From NCBI GenBank assembly GCA_964502175.1, contig CAZCVE010000012.1, forward strand, positions 123,881 to 187,880: a stretch of 64,000 nucleotides of DNA. Reading direction: 5' to 3'. Below the pieces are notes generated by a model. It saw only the letters and a list, made by a program, of their open reading frames with translations, searched no databases and was not told the DNA's origin. Positions 17,293 to 25,160 of the stretch are shown here, piece after piece; the stretch's first letter is position 1; the number at the start of each line of letters is the position of its first letter. This DNA comes from JAFLCL01 sp964502175. GTDB taxonomy: Bacteria; Myxococcota_A; Polyangia; Polyangiales; Sandaracinaceae. The translations under genes were made by a program, and so were the position numbers.

Positions 17293-18585
17293 TCACTCGG
17301 TCGCGAGGCCGAGCGCTTCGAGGATCACGTCACGTTCGTTCGCGTCCTCGCGCAGGCGGTTGCCGAAGCCGTCGTGACCGCCGCGCTCGACGACCCTCAG
17401 CCGAACGCTCGGATGCTCGACCACGAGACGCTCACTCAGCGCGAGCGGGATCGTGCGATCGCCCCGGGGATGGAGCACGAGCACGTCCACGTGCGGCGCA
17501 TCACGCAGCGCGTCACGAGGGATCTGATCGAACGGCGGCGTGAAGCCCAGCGCGGTGGAGACGACGCGCACGATCGCGCGTGACGGCGTGCGGAACGGAC
17601 CCGGCGGCGTGTACGCGCCGACGAGCGCGTCGTAGTCGCTCGCGGGCGCGAGCAGCACCGCGCGACGCACCCCGCGACGATCGAGCTCGCCGAGCGCAGC
17701 GAGCACGGCGCCACCGCCCATCGACTCGCCCATCACCGCGACCGCCGACGCGTCCACGCCGCTCCGCGCGAGCAGCGCGTCGAGGACGAGCAACACGTCG
17801 CGCGGCTCACGGTCAGCAAACGTGACGACGGCTCCGTCGCTCGCGGCATGCGCGCGTCCGTCGTACGCGATCACGTGCGCGCCGCGCGCATTCAGCTCGC
17901 GCGCCCATCCGAGCATGCGATCGCGGCCGTCGCCTCGTCCGTGCGCGAGCACGATCGCAGGCGCGCTCGCCTCTCCCGGGAAGTACGTCGCGCGCAGCGT
18001 GAGGCCATCTTCGGTGAGGATCTCGATCGCGCGCTCGTCGTCCTCGCGCGCCGGCGTGGGATGCGCCACGCGCGCGATCGAAGGGACCACGACACACGAG
18101 ACCGGGCCGAGCGCCACGAGCACGATCGACACGTGCAGCGCGGCGCACGCGAGAACGATCGACGCGCTGCGCGCCGGCGAGCGCGAGCCGCGTGTCGCGA
18201 TCACGCGCCACTGGATGCGCGCGACGACACCGAAGGCCACGAGCACGTGGAGCGCCCCGTCCAGCGCCGCGGGAATCGAGGACGCTGAGAACACGACGTG
18301 GCCGAAGGGCACGACGAGCAGCGCGAGCGGTGCGAGCCGACGTCTCCCTTCCCCCTCACGCACGCTCGCCCACGCCGCGAGCGCGAAGCACGACGCGAGG
18401 CCCACCACCCACGCGACGCGCGGCTCGAGCGCGACGTCGTACGGCAACGGCCCGAGGATCGCGCCGAGACCGAACGGAACGAGCATGGACGCGAGCACCA
18501 GCATCACGGCGACACCGTCGCGCCGTGAGATCACCGACTGACTCTCTCGCTCGGCGCTCGACGCGGGTACGGGCGGGGCGTCCAC
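17293..18585 (-). CDS. Membrane-bound alpha/beta hydrolase
   Basis: A 430-residue protein with about four to five TM segments in its first 180 residues (GVAVMLVLASMLVPFGLGAI, VAWVVGLASCFALAAW and others), then an alpha/beta hydrolase domain: APAIVLAHGRGDGRDRMLGW, the nucleophile elbow VMGESMGGGAV (Ser288), acid region VDVLVLHPRGDRTIPL and His in RVVERGGHDGFGN. The membrane part would place the catalytic domain on one face of the membrane. Such proteins resemble the S9/BAAT or DUF-type hydrolases, but the substrate cannot be told. The gene ends 4 bp from the convergent lipoprotein hydrolase. Confidence 0.8.
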   Translation of the reverse strand: MDAPPVPASSAERESQSVISRRDGVAVMLVLASMLVPFGLGAILGPLPYDVALEPRVAWVVGLASCFALAAWASVREGEGRRRLAPLALLVVPFGHVVFSASSIPAALDGALHVLVAFGVVARIQWRVIATRGSRSPARSASIVLACAALHVSIVLVALGPVSCVVVPSIARVAHPTPAREDDERAIEILTEDGLTLRATYFPGEASAPAIVLAHGRGDGRDRMLGWARELNARGAHVIAYDGRAHAASDGAVVTFADREPRDVLLVLDALLARSGVDASAVAVMGESMGGGAVLAALGELDRRGVRRAVLLAPASDYDALVGAYTPPGPFRTPSRAIVRVVSTALGFTPPFDQIPRDALRDAPHVDVLVLHPRGDRTIPLALSERLVVEHPSVRLRVVERGGHDGFGNRLREDANERDVILEALGLATE

Positions 18586-18665
18586 GGCGGCGAGTATGAC
18601 AGGCGAAGCGGAGTGACCCTGGCGCCTCGGCGCGGTCGGCGGGTCGTGTCTGGTCGCGTCGCGGG

Positions 18666-18740
18666 ATGAGCGAACCGACCGGCAACCATCCCCTGATCGC
18701 AGTGCACGGAACCGAGGTCCGCGGCCTCACCGGCAGCTGA
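18666..18740 (+). other. 24-residue open frame in an intergenic gap, possible gene remnant
   Basis: Within the 174 bp gap between the hydrolase and the GH31 gene, the frame MSEPTGNHPLIAVHGTEVRG followed by LTGS has protein-like composition but no ribosome site. It may be the remnant of a lost gene. The nearby block GATCACTCGATCACGCG is partly repeated (18738-18776). Low support as a gene. Confidence 0.15.
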
Positions 18741-18759
18741 TCACTCGATCACGCGCCGA

Positions 18760-20892
18760 TCACTCGATCGCGCGCAGGTCCGCGCGGTCGGCGCCGAGCG
18801 AGAACACCGGCGGCGAGCCGATCGGCGCGTCGATCGTGATCGTCTGACCGCCCGCGTGCATCTCGCCCGTCCACACGTGGAACCACGTGCCCGGCGGCAG
18901 GTACACCTCGCGCGACGTCGCGCCTTCGCGCACCACGGGCGCGACGAGCAGCGTGTCGCCGATCATGAACTGATCGCTCACCGCACGGCTGGGCACGTCG
19001 TCGGGGAACTCGAGCGCGAGGTGACGCAGCGGGGGCACCGACGTGGTGTGCGCCTCCTCGGCGAGCGTCTCGAACGTGGGCACGAGCGCCTCGTGGATGC
19101 GCGCGAAGCGGCGGAAGTGCGCGGTCGTCTCCGCGTCGCCGTTCCAGTTCCAGTTCGAGAGCGCGTTGAGGCCCTCGTGCGTTCGCATGAAGGTCGTGAA
19201 GGCGCCGAGCTCCGTCCAGCGCTGGTAGAGCTCTTTGGTGCTCGGGCCGCCGCTGTATCCAGCGATGTCGTGCGTGACGAGCGGAGTCCCCGAGAGACCG
19301 AGGTTCAAGAGCGCAGGGACCACGGTGGGCAATCCGTCGGTCTCTTCCCAGTCGGCCTCTTGATCACCGATCCACACGATCTGCTGCTCGCGTTGCTCGC
19401 CCGTCCACCCCGAGCGCGAGAACACCACCCAGTCGCCGTCCGGGCGTAGATCGTCGAGGACCTCACGCGAGGCGAGGTGCCAGAGCCGCGGATACTCGTT
19501 GTGGACCAGCAGCGGATCGCCCTCGTGGATCGTGGCGTCGGGAGGGAGCCATTCGCCGAAGTCTGCCATCCATCCGTCGAACCCATACCGACTGACCATC
19601 TCGCGGAGAAAGCCCTCCACATAGGTGTAGGTGGCGGGATTGGTGAAGTCCGCGACCGAGCCGCGATTGACCACGATCGGGAACACGTACGGCTCGCCGT
19701 CGCGCGTGGGGAGCAGGCCCATCGACGCCATGTCGTCGAAGTGATCGAGATCCTCGATCACGAACGAGTTCGCGTACGCGAGGAACCGAATGCCCGCGCG
19801 TCCGTCGGTGCTCGTGCGCGCGTGGAGGTCGCTCACCATGCCGGCGAGGTCCGGATAGAGCGTCTCGTCGGCGATCCAGCGGTAGTAGAGATCGTAGATG
19901 TCGCCGGAGATGATCCGACCTCCGGGCCAGTCCTGCACCCACACCGCCGAGAACGGGATCTCGGCGTCCTCGAGCTCCTGCACCTCGGCGAGCACCACGT
20001 CGCGACCGCCCTGCATGCCGATCCACGGCGAGAACGCCCACGTCGGAGGCATCGCCGGTCGACCCACACGATCACCGAGCTGCGTGATCACCTCGCGTGG
20101 GCTCGGACCATGGAGCACCACCGTGCGCATCGAGCGCTGCTCGTTCGTCTGCGCGGGATCACGGTGCTCGACCTCGACCCACGCGACGTCCGCGTCCGTC
20201 GCGCAGAGGTCGACGTCCACGCGCGCGCTCGTCTCGACGAGCACCCCGAAGCCGCGCCAGTCGAGCCACCACGGCATCGGGAAGTACGTCGTGTGCTCGT
20301 CGCCCGTGATCGACGCGGCGCCCGTGCGTCCGATGCCCTGCTCCTCGACCCACAGCGGGAAGGCTTCGCCGCGCTGATCGGTCTGGTTGTACTGCGCGCC
20401 GAAGCCCGCGAACGACGCGTCGTCGTCGCACGCGAACGGCAGCGCGTAGCTGAGCTCGCCCTCGCCCGGCACCACGCCTTCGATCGCGAGCTCGATCGAC
20501 GTCGCGACGTCGGCGGTCTCGACGCCGATCGTCACGCGCGCCTCTTGGCCGACAGCGCCTGCGAAGCGAAGGACGACCACGTCGCCTTCGAGCGCGCTGC
20601 CGGTGAACGTCGAGAACGCCACGTCCGTCACGCCCAGACGTCGAAACGTGTAGAAGCCCTGCACCATCGTGATGCGCGGTGTGAACGTGCGCGCGAGCGG
20701 CCCCTGCCCCGCGGCCGTCGCGACGAGCGGATGCCCATCCTCCGCGATCAGCGCGAACGATCCATCGGCGGCGACCTCCACGCGTGTTCCATCCGAGAGG
20801 ACGTGAGAGACCGGCTGCGGCGCGGGGGGATCACACGCGGCAACGAGGAAGAGGGGCGCGGCACAGATCCAACGGGCGGTACGACGTCGCAT
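18760..20892 (-). CDS. Lipoprotein glycoside hydrolase family 31 (sulfoquinovosidase/alpha-glucosidase type)
   Basis: 710 residues, from MRRRTARWICAAPLFLVAAC with lipobox VAAC. The N-terminal galactose mutarotase-like beta-sandwich and the GH31 barrel are both recognisable. The catalytic nucleophile is Asp444 in GWMADFGEWLP and the acid/base is Asp510 in IVWIGDQEADWEE, with SRSGWTGEQ before it. The DFGEWLP pattern, the GAQYNQTDQRG stretch and the GDQ acid motif are features of the YihQ branch of GH31, whose best known member is sulfoquinovosidase. Relatives also act on alpha-glucosides, so the substrate is open. It would be on the cell surface. The neighbouring MarR gene is on the same strand upstream, with no gap to spare. 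Confidence 0.88.
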   Translation of the reverse strand: MRRRTARWICAAPLFLVAACDPPAPQPVSHVLSDGTRVEVAADGSFALIAEDGHPLVATAAGQGPLARTFTPRITMVQGFYTFRRLGVTDVAFSTFTGSALEGDVVVLRFAGAVGQEARVTIGVETADVATSIELAIEGVVPGEGELSYALPFACDDDASFAGFGAQYNQTDQRGEAFPLWVEEQGIGRTGAASITGDEHTTYFPMPWWLDWRGFGVLVETSARVDVDLCATDADVAWVEVEHRDPAQTNEQRSMRTVVLHGPSPREVITQLGDRVGRPAMPPTWAFSPWIGMQGGRDVVLAEVQELEDAEIPFSAVWVQDWPGGRIISGDIYDLYYRWIADETLYPDLAGMVSDLHARTSTDGRAGIRFLAYANSFVIEDLDHFDDMASMGLLPTRDGEPYVFPIVVNRGSVADFTNPATYTYVEGFLREMVSRYGFDGWMADFGEWLPPDATIHEGDPLLVHNEYPRLWHLASREVLDDLRPDGDWVVFSRSGWTGEQREQQIVWIGDQEADWEETDGLPTVVPALLNLGLSGTPLVTHDIAGYSGGPSTKELYQRWTELGAFTTFMRTHEGLNALSNWNWNGDAETTAHFRRFARIHEALVPTFETLAEEAHTTSVPPLRHLALEFPDDVPSRAVSDQFMIGDTLLVAPVVREGATSREVYLPPGTWFHVWTGEMHAGGQTITIDAPIGSPPVFSLGADRADLRAIE

Positions 20893-20917
20893 GCGACCGC
20901 GAGCATCGCACATCGCC

Positions 20918-21397
20918 TCAGTCGCCGAGGGCGCCGTCCGGGTCGACGACCTCCGCGAGCGCAGCCAGCAGCGCGCTCAGCTTCGCGAGGTCACGCGCCC
21001 CGAGGCGCGTCGCGAGCTCGCGATCGAGGCCCTCCATCACCTCCACGGCCTCCTCGAGCGTGCGCCGACCCTTGGCCGTGAAGCGCACGACGACGCCGCG
21101 CGCGTCCGTCGGATCGTCCTCTCGCGTGACGAGCCCCGCTTCCTCGACCTGCACCAGCAGCTGGCTCACCGCCTGACGCGTGACCCCCATGCGCGTCGCG
21201 AGCGCGCTGAGGCGCGTCCCCTCGGTGTCGAGCTGACCCAGCAGCGACGTGAACGACGGGCGTAGGCCGCGGTGCCCGCGCGCGACGACACGACGGATCG
21301 TCTCTTCGTTCACGGCCTTGTAGGCGCGCAAGAGGCGACGAAGGAGGAGAGCCTCGCGGCGCGCGCGCAGGGCGTTGGGGTCGGACGCGGGGCTCAC
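20918..21397 (-). CDS. MarR family transcription regulator
   Basis: 159 residues from a GTG start (MSPASDPNALRARR). The winged helix is clear: FTSLLGQLDTEGTRLSALAT, RMGVTRQAVSQLLVQVEEAG, LVTREDDPTDARGVVVRFTA and KGRRTLEEAVEVMEGLDREL. The N- and C-terminal helices give the usual MarR dimer. It is divergent from the alpha/beta hydrolase at 21523; the 125 bp between the two starts hold two CAAG-NCG-CTTG palindromes 42 bp apart, the probable operators. MarR proteins usually repress the divergent gene and themselves and release DNA on binding a small ligand, so the hydrolase is the likely target. The GH31 gene directly downstream may be read from the same promoter. Confidence 0.9.
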   Translation of the reverse strand: MSPASDPNALRARREALLLRRLLRAYKAVNEETIRRVVARGHRGLRPSFTSLLGQLDTEGTRLSALATRMGVTRQAVSQLLVQVEEAGLVTREDDPTDARGVVVRFTAKGRRTLEEAVEVMEGLDRELATRLGARDLAKLSALLAALAEVVDPDGALGD

Positions 21398-21429
21398 GAG
21401 CGGACTCTCGCGCGGCCCTCCCAGTTAGA

Positions 21430-21440
21430 CAAGGCGCTTG
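21430..21440. promoter_or_regulatory. Operator-like palindrome 1 (MarR/hydrolase divergent region)
   Basis: CAAGGCGCTTG, a palindrome with a 3 bp centre, followed by ACAAG. A TTGACA hexamer overlaps its right end (21438-21443) and can serve as the -35 box of a rightward promoter. The same palindrome with TCG in the centre recurs 42 bp downstream, which is four helical turns. The region is unusually AT-rich for this DNA. Confidence 0.6.
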
Positions 21441-21471
21441 ACAAGATAGGAAAGCTAGTTGACTACTTAGG

Positions 21472-21482
21472 CAAGTCGCTTG
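21472..21482. promoter_or_regulatory. Operator-like palindrome 2 (MarR/hydrolase divergent region)
   Basis: CAAGTCGCTTG, followed by ACGA, mirrors the first site. The two centres are 42 bp apart, so bound dimers would sit on the same face of the helix. The site ends 40 bp before the hydrolase start and 75 bp from the MarR start. Confidence 0.6.
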
Positions 21483-21522
21483 ACGAATGGTCGACGACGA
21501 CGCCGCACGGCGGGAGGTGGTC

Positions 21523-22398
21523 ATGGGCACGAGCGCGAATCGGGTGACGAAGGAAGAGACGACGATCGGCGGGCTGAGAGCGCTGTCGATCACGCCGGTG
21601 GGCGGATCGGATCGGCGAGCTCCCGTCCTCTTGCTGCACGGTGCGTTCGCCACGCATGCATGCTTCGAGCGCTGGATGGAGCGCCTCGCAGGGCGCGGGC
21701 ACCGCACGATCGCGATCTCGTTCCGCGGGCGGCTCGGCGTCGGTCCCGAGGCCGCGCGCGGTCTGCGCGTGACCGACTACGTCGACGACGCGCTCGCGGC
21801 GATCGACGCGCTCGGGACACATCCGATCGTGGTGGGTCACTCGATGGGCGGCCTCGTCGCGCAGAAGGTCGCGGAGGCAGGCCGGGCGAGCGCGGTCGTG
21901 CTCGTCGCGCCCGCGCCCGCATCACGGCTGGACGCGCAGCCGCGCGCGATCCCAGCACTCCTCCCGCTCGTGCCGCGGATCTTGCTCGGGCAGCCGCTGA
22001 TTCCGTCGTGCTCGACGTGCGAGCAGCTCGTGCTTCACAACCTGCCCGAGGCCGAGCGCGCTGGAGCGCACGACGCGCTCGTGCACGAGTCGGGTGCCGC
22101 CTACCGCGACATGATCTTCGGGCGTGTGCGCGTCGATGCGACGAAGGTGAAGGTTCCCGTGCTCGTCGTCGGAGGCGACGAAGACCGCGTGATCTCCGAG
22201 GTGCAGCTGCGCGAGACGGCGACGCGCTTTGGCGCGCGGCTCGACGTGCGGAAGGGGCATGCGCACTGGCTGCTCGCGGAGCCCGGATGGGAGCGAATCG
22301 TCGACGACGTCGCGTGCTGGATGGAGTCCTCGGACGTCGCCCACGATCCGGTCGTCAGCGCGCGACCGAGCTCGCAGGCCGTCACGGGCGGGCGCTGA
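21523..22398 (+). CDS. Alpha/beta hydrolase (lipase-like)
   Basis: 291 residues. The start at 21523 is preceded by a strong GGGAGGTGG ribosome site (21512-21520); an earlier ATG at 21487 would lie beside the operator. The fold shows VLLLHGAFATHACFERWMER, the oxyanion HGAF, nucleophile GHSMGG (Ser107), acid strand VPVLVVGGDEDRVISE, and a C-terminal His pair GHAHWLLAEPGWE (His246 is the best catalytic candidate). No signal peptide is present, so it is cytoplasmic. It is divergent from a MarR regulator with shared operators and probably detoxifies or processes a small ester. The 3' end overlaps the convergent PxpA gene by 17 bp. Confidence 0.88.
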   Translation: MGTSANRVTKEETTIGGLRALSITPVGGSDRRAPVLLLHGAFATHACFERWMERLAGRGHRTIAISFRGRLGVGPEAARGLRVTDYVDDALAAIDALGTHPIVVGHSMGGLVAQKVAEAGRASAVVLVAPAPASRLDAQPRAIPALLPLVPRILLGQPLIPSCSTCEQLVLHNLPEAERAGAHDALVHESGAAYRDMIFGRVRVDATKVKVPVLVVGGDEDRVISEVQLRETATRFGARLDVRKGHAHWLLAEPGWERIVDDVACWMESSDVAHDPVVSARPSSQAVTGGR

Positions 22399-23089
22399 GC
22401 GAGTCGAGCGCCTTCCGCACGGCGCGCGCGATCGCGAGCGCGTTCGCCCCGTCGCCGTGCGCGCAGATCGTGTCGTGGCCCTCGTGCGCGAGGCGTAGCG
22501 CTTGCGCGGCCGCGAGCTCGGGATCGTCGATCAGCGCGCGCGGCTCGCTGCGCGGGACGAGCGACCCATCGGGGCGCATCGCGCGATCGGCGAAGCCCTC
22601 GCGCTCGAACGGATCGCCGCCGTGCGCACAGAAGTCGAAGAGCGCACCGCGCGGCGGGCCCACGACCGTGACGGGACCGAACACCTCCATCGCCGCGCCG
22701 AGCACGAGCGCCGCGAGCGCAGGGTCGCGGTTCGCATCGTGATAGAGCGCTCCGTGCAGCTTCACGTGCTCGATCGCCACGTCGATCGTGCGCGCGTGAT
22801 CGAGCAGCGCGCAACACTGCGACACGATCGAGACGCGCAGCGCCGCAGGCTCGATGGCCATCGTGGTGCGCCCGAAGCCTGCGCGATCGGGGTACGACGG
22901 ATGGGCTCCTGCCCGAAGGCCGTGCGCCAGACAGACGCGCAGACAGCGTGTCATCGAGAGGTCGTCGCCCGCATGACCGCCACACGCGACGCTGATCGCG
23001 TGCGCGCATCGCAGGAGCTCGTCGGTCTCGGCGTCGTGCTCGCCCGCGTCGAGGTTGAGGAGGATCGCGCGATGAGCGGTCGTCACCAC
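22382..23089 (-). CDS. pxpA: LamB/YcsF family protein, 5-oxoprolinase subunit A-like
   Basis: 235 residues of the LamB/YcsF family, the PxpA subunit of prokaryotic 5-oxoprolinase, which with PxpB and PxpC uses ATP to open 5-oxoproline to glutamate. Conserved blocks are LLNLDAGEHDAETDELLRCA, ISVACGGHAGDDLSMTRCLR, AHPSYPDRAGFGR, VKLHGALYHDANRD, FADRAMRPDGSLVPRSEPRA and CAHGDGANAL. PxpB and PxpC are absent from the window, which is unusual because the three genes are normally adjacent. It overlaps by 7 bp with the lipoprotein kinase-like gene upstream and by 17 bp with the hydrolase downstream. Confidence 0.88.
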   Translation of the reverse strand: MVTTAHRAILLNLDAGEHDAETDELLRCAHAISVACGGHAGDDLSMTRCLRVCLAHGLRAGAHPSYPDRAGFGRTTMAIEPAALRVSIVSQCCALLDHARTIDVAIEHVKLHGALYHDANRDPALAALVLGAAMEVFGPVTVVGPPRGALFDFCAHGGDPFEREGFADRAMRPDGSLVPRSEPRALIDDPELAAAQALRLAHEGHDTICAHGDGANALAIARAVRKALDSLSARP

Positions 23090-24261
23090 GGGAAGGTGTC
23101 TGATTCTCCGTGGAGCGCGAGGCGCGCGTCGACGTGGGCGAGGATCGCGCGACGCCGCGCCTCGAGCCCCTCGAGACGACGCGCGTCGAGCAGCTCGCCG
23201 AAGCCCTCTTCCACGAGCTCTGCGCGGAGCGACTCGAGATCGAGCGAGCGGATCGCCTCGACCGTCGATCGACGAAAGCGCTGCACCGCGGCGAGACGTC
23301 GATCCATGAAGCCGATGCGCTGCATGCCGGGCCCGAACGCGCCGCCTTGATCGAGGAACACGAGCGCGCCGCCGCAGCCGCGCGTGCGCACGTTCGTGAA
23401 GCCACCGCCCCAGCGATCGATGTTGTGGACGAGGTGATCGAAGAGCACGAGATCCGAGAGCTCTGCGCCGCGATCGTCGCGATCGGGCTCACCCGCGAGC
23501 GGCAGCGCGCGACCCTCTTCGTCGACCGGCGGCACGATCGGCTGGCTGCCTTCGGCCTGCGCGATGAACACACGCGCGCGCTGGAACGGCGTGAGGTACG
23601 GAGCCGGCTCCACGCGGAACCAGCGCTCGAAGCCGACGCCCAGCTCGAGCGGCACGAGCGGCTCTTCGATCCACGCCGAGAGCGAGCCGCGCACCATGCC
23701 GTCGGGCTGCACGATCACCTCGGCGGCACGACGATCGCCTGTGAGCAGCGGCTCGAGGCGCGACCACGCGATCTCTCGCAGCGTCGTCGTCGGAACACGC
23801 CCGAGACCGAGCGCACGATCGACGCGGTAGGCGGCGACCTCCGCGCGATCGCTCGATCCCGAGAACGTCTGCTCGGGCTTGAAGTAGCCGCGCGAGCCGT
23901 CCTCGAACGTGAGGCGGAAGCCGACGCTGCGGCCGCCCGAGCCACGCTCGATGCGGGTGATCGCGGCGTGACGCAGCACCTCCAGGCGCGGGGCGTCGAG
24001 CTCGTCGAAGAACGCGTGGAGGTGTGACGGCGTGACGGGCGGTGCCTCCGCTTCGCGCACCTCGTCCACGGCCGCGGCCGCATCGACGCCGGCGTCGCTC
24101 GACGTCTCGCTCGCTTCGATCGTCGGCGCTTCGATCGCGCCATGGCTCGTGTCGCGCGGCGCCTCGCAGCCCACCGCGGTGATGCCCATGGCCGTGCCCA
24201 TCGCGGTGATCGTCGCGAGACGACCCGCCATCCGTCGCGCGTCGTGCGAGATCGGAGACAT
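23083..24261 (-). CDS. Lipoprotein with Fam20-like secreted kinase domain
   Basis: 392 residues. The start MSPISHDARRMAGRLATITA gives a signal ending in the lipobox ITAVGC, so the protein is exported and anchored. After an Asp/Glu-rich linker, the domain reads RSVGFRLTFEDGSRGYFKPE with a probable nucleotide-contacting Lys128, then DLVLFDHLVHNIDRWGGGFT followed by N, and LVFLDQGGAFG. Fam20C-type secretory kinases have the same order: Lys, HNxDRxxxxxN catalytic loop (here Asp282 and Asn291) and a DNG-like metal Asp (here Asp304). A periplasmic protein or sugar kinase is therefore inferred; the similarity is in motifs only and the HipA/CotH kinases are related alternatives. It overlaps the pxpA start by 7 bp. 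Confidence 0.75.
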   Translation of the reverse strand: MSPISHDARRMAGRLATITAMGTAMGITAVGCEAPRDTSHGAIEAPTIEASETSSDAGVDAAAAVDEVREAEAPPVTPSHLHAFFDELDAPRLEVLRHAAITRIERGSGGRSVGFRLTFEDGSRGYFKPEQTFSGSSDRAEVAAYRVDRALGLGRVPTTTLREIAWSRLEPLLTGDRRAAEVIVQPDGMVRGSLSAWIEEPLVPLELGVGFERWFRVEPAPYLTPFQRARVFIAQAEGSQPIVPPVDEEGRALPLAGEPDRDDRGAELSDLVLFDHLVHNIDRWGGGFTNVRTRGCGGALVFLDQGGAFGPGMQRIGFMDRRLAAVQRFRRSTVEAIRSLDLESLRAELVEEGFGELLDARRLEGLEARRRAILAHVDARLALHGESDTFPW

Positions 24262-24356
24262 CACGCGAGATCGTCGAACGGGCGCTCCGAAGAGATCCAG
24301 TTCGTGCCGAGCCGTCGCCCTCGCGAGCACGCGTGTTCAGGGCGGCGCTCGTCCGT

Positions 24357-25160
24357 TCAGGGAATCACCCAGCTGCCCATGCCGACGTTTCCGACGAACG
24401 GATCCGCAGGCGTGGAGGGCGTGCTGAGCACGACTCCCAGGATGATGCCCCCCACGAGCACCACTCCACCGGCGACGCCGAGCACGATGAACGGCGTGGT
24501 GTCGGTCGATCCCTGATCGGTCGCACTGGTCGCTCCGGTCGTCGTGACGACGGCCGCGCAGAACACACGAAGCTCGATGGTCGCGCGGCCGCCCGCGGTG
24601 AGCTCGCGACGCTGAGAGCCACACGCTGCCTCGCCGCGTCGCACCGTGACCTCGTGTGCGCCCGGATCGACGGGCAAGTCGAGGCCGAGGCTCGCGCGAG
24701 CGAGCGGCGCACCATCGAGGAGGATCTCGTCGGTCGCCTGTGCCCCGAACACGACCACCTCGAGACGCCCGACCTGCGGCGAGAGCGTGGCGATGGACTC
24801 GCGCGCGCGCTCACCATGCTGCTCGATCATGTCGGGCTCGGCGCGCGCGAGGAAACGTCGGTACGAGTCGATCGCCGCGACCACACGGCCCGACTGCTCC
24901 TGCAGCTGCGCGAGGTTCAGCAGCGTCGCGTCGCGCGGCGAGAGCGCGTAGCTCCGCTCGAACCGAGCGAGCGCGAGCTCGGTGTTCCCCGCGCGCGCGG
25001 CCTCGACGCCTTGCGCATAGAGCTCGCGAGCGGCGGCCGTCTCCGACGCAGCGCTCTGCGCCAGCGCTGCAGTCGGCGCGAAGGTGCCCATCAGGCACAT
25101 CGTCGCGAACAGGGTCGCGAACAGAGTCGCGAACAGCGGCGAGGGCGAGGCGTGCTTCAT
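24357..25160 (-). CDS. Exported TPR/PEGA-type envelope protein
   Basis: 267 residues. The signal peptide has a 4-residue internal repeat (LFATLFATLFAT) and ends near ALAQ at residue 35. A TPR-like region follows (ARELYAQGVEAARAGNTELA, LARFERSYALSPRDATLLNL, EQSGRVVAAIDSYRRFLARA), then a PEGA-like beta-sandwich (GRLEVVVFGAQATDEILLDG, LPVDPGAHEVTVRRGEAACG), one TM helix (FIVLGVAGGVVLVGGIILGV) and a short end. This TPR-PEGA-TM order is common in myxobacterial envelope proteins of unknown function. The start overlaps the stop of the upstream lipoprotein (ATGA, 25157-25160). Confidence 0.8.
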   Translation of the reverse strand: MKHASPSPLFATLFATLFATMCLMGTFAPTAALAQSAASETAAARELYAQGVEAARAGNTELALARFERSYALSPRDATLLNLAQLQEQSGRVVAAIDSYRRFLARAEPDMIEQHGERARESIATLSPQVGRLEVVVFGAQATDEILLDGAPLARASLGLDLPVDPGAHEVTVRRGEAACGSQRRELTAGGRATIELRVFCAAVVTTTGATSATDQGSTDTTPFIVLGVAGGVVLVGGIILGVVLSTPSTPADPFVGNVGMGSWVIP

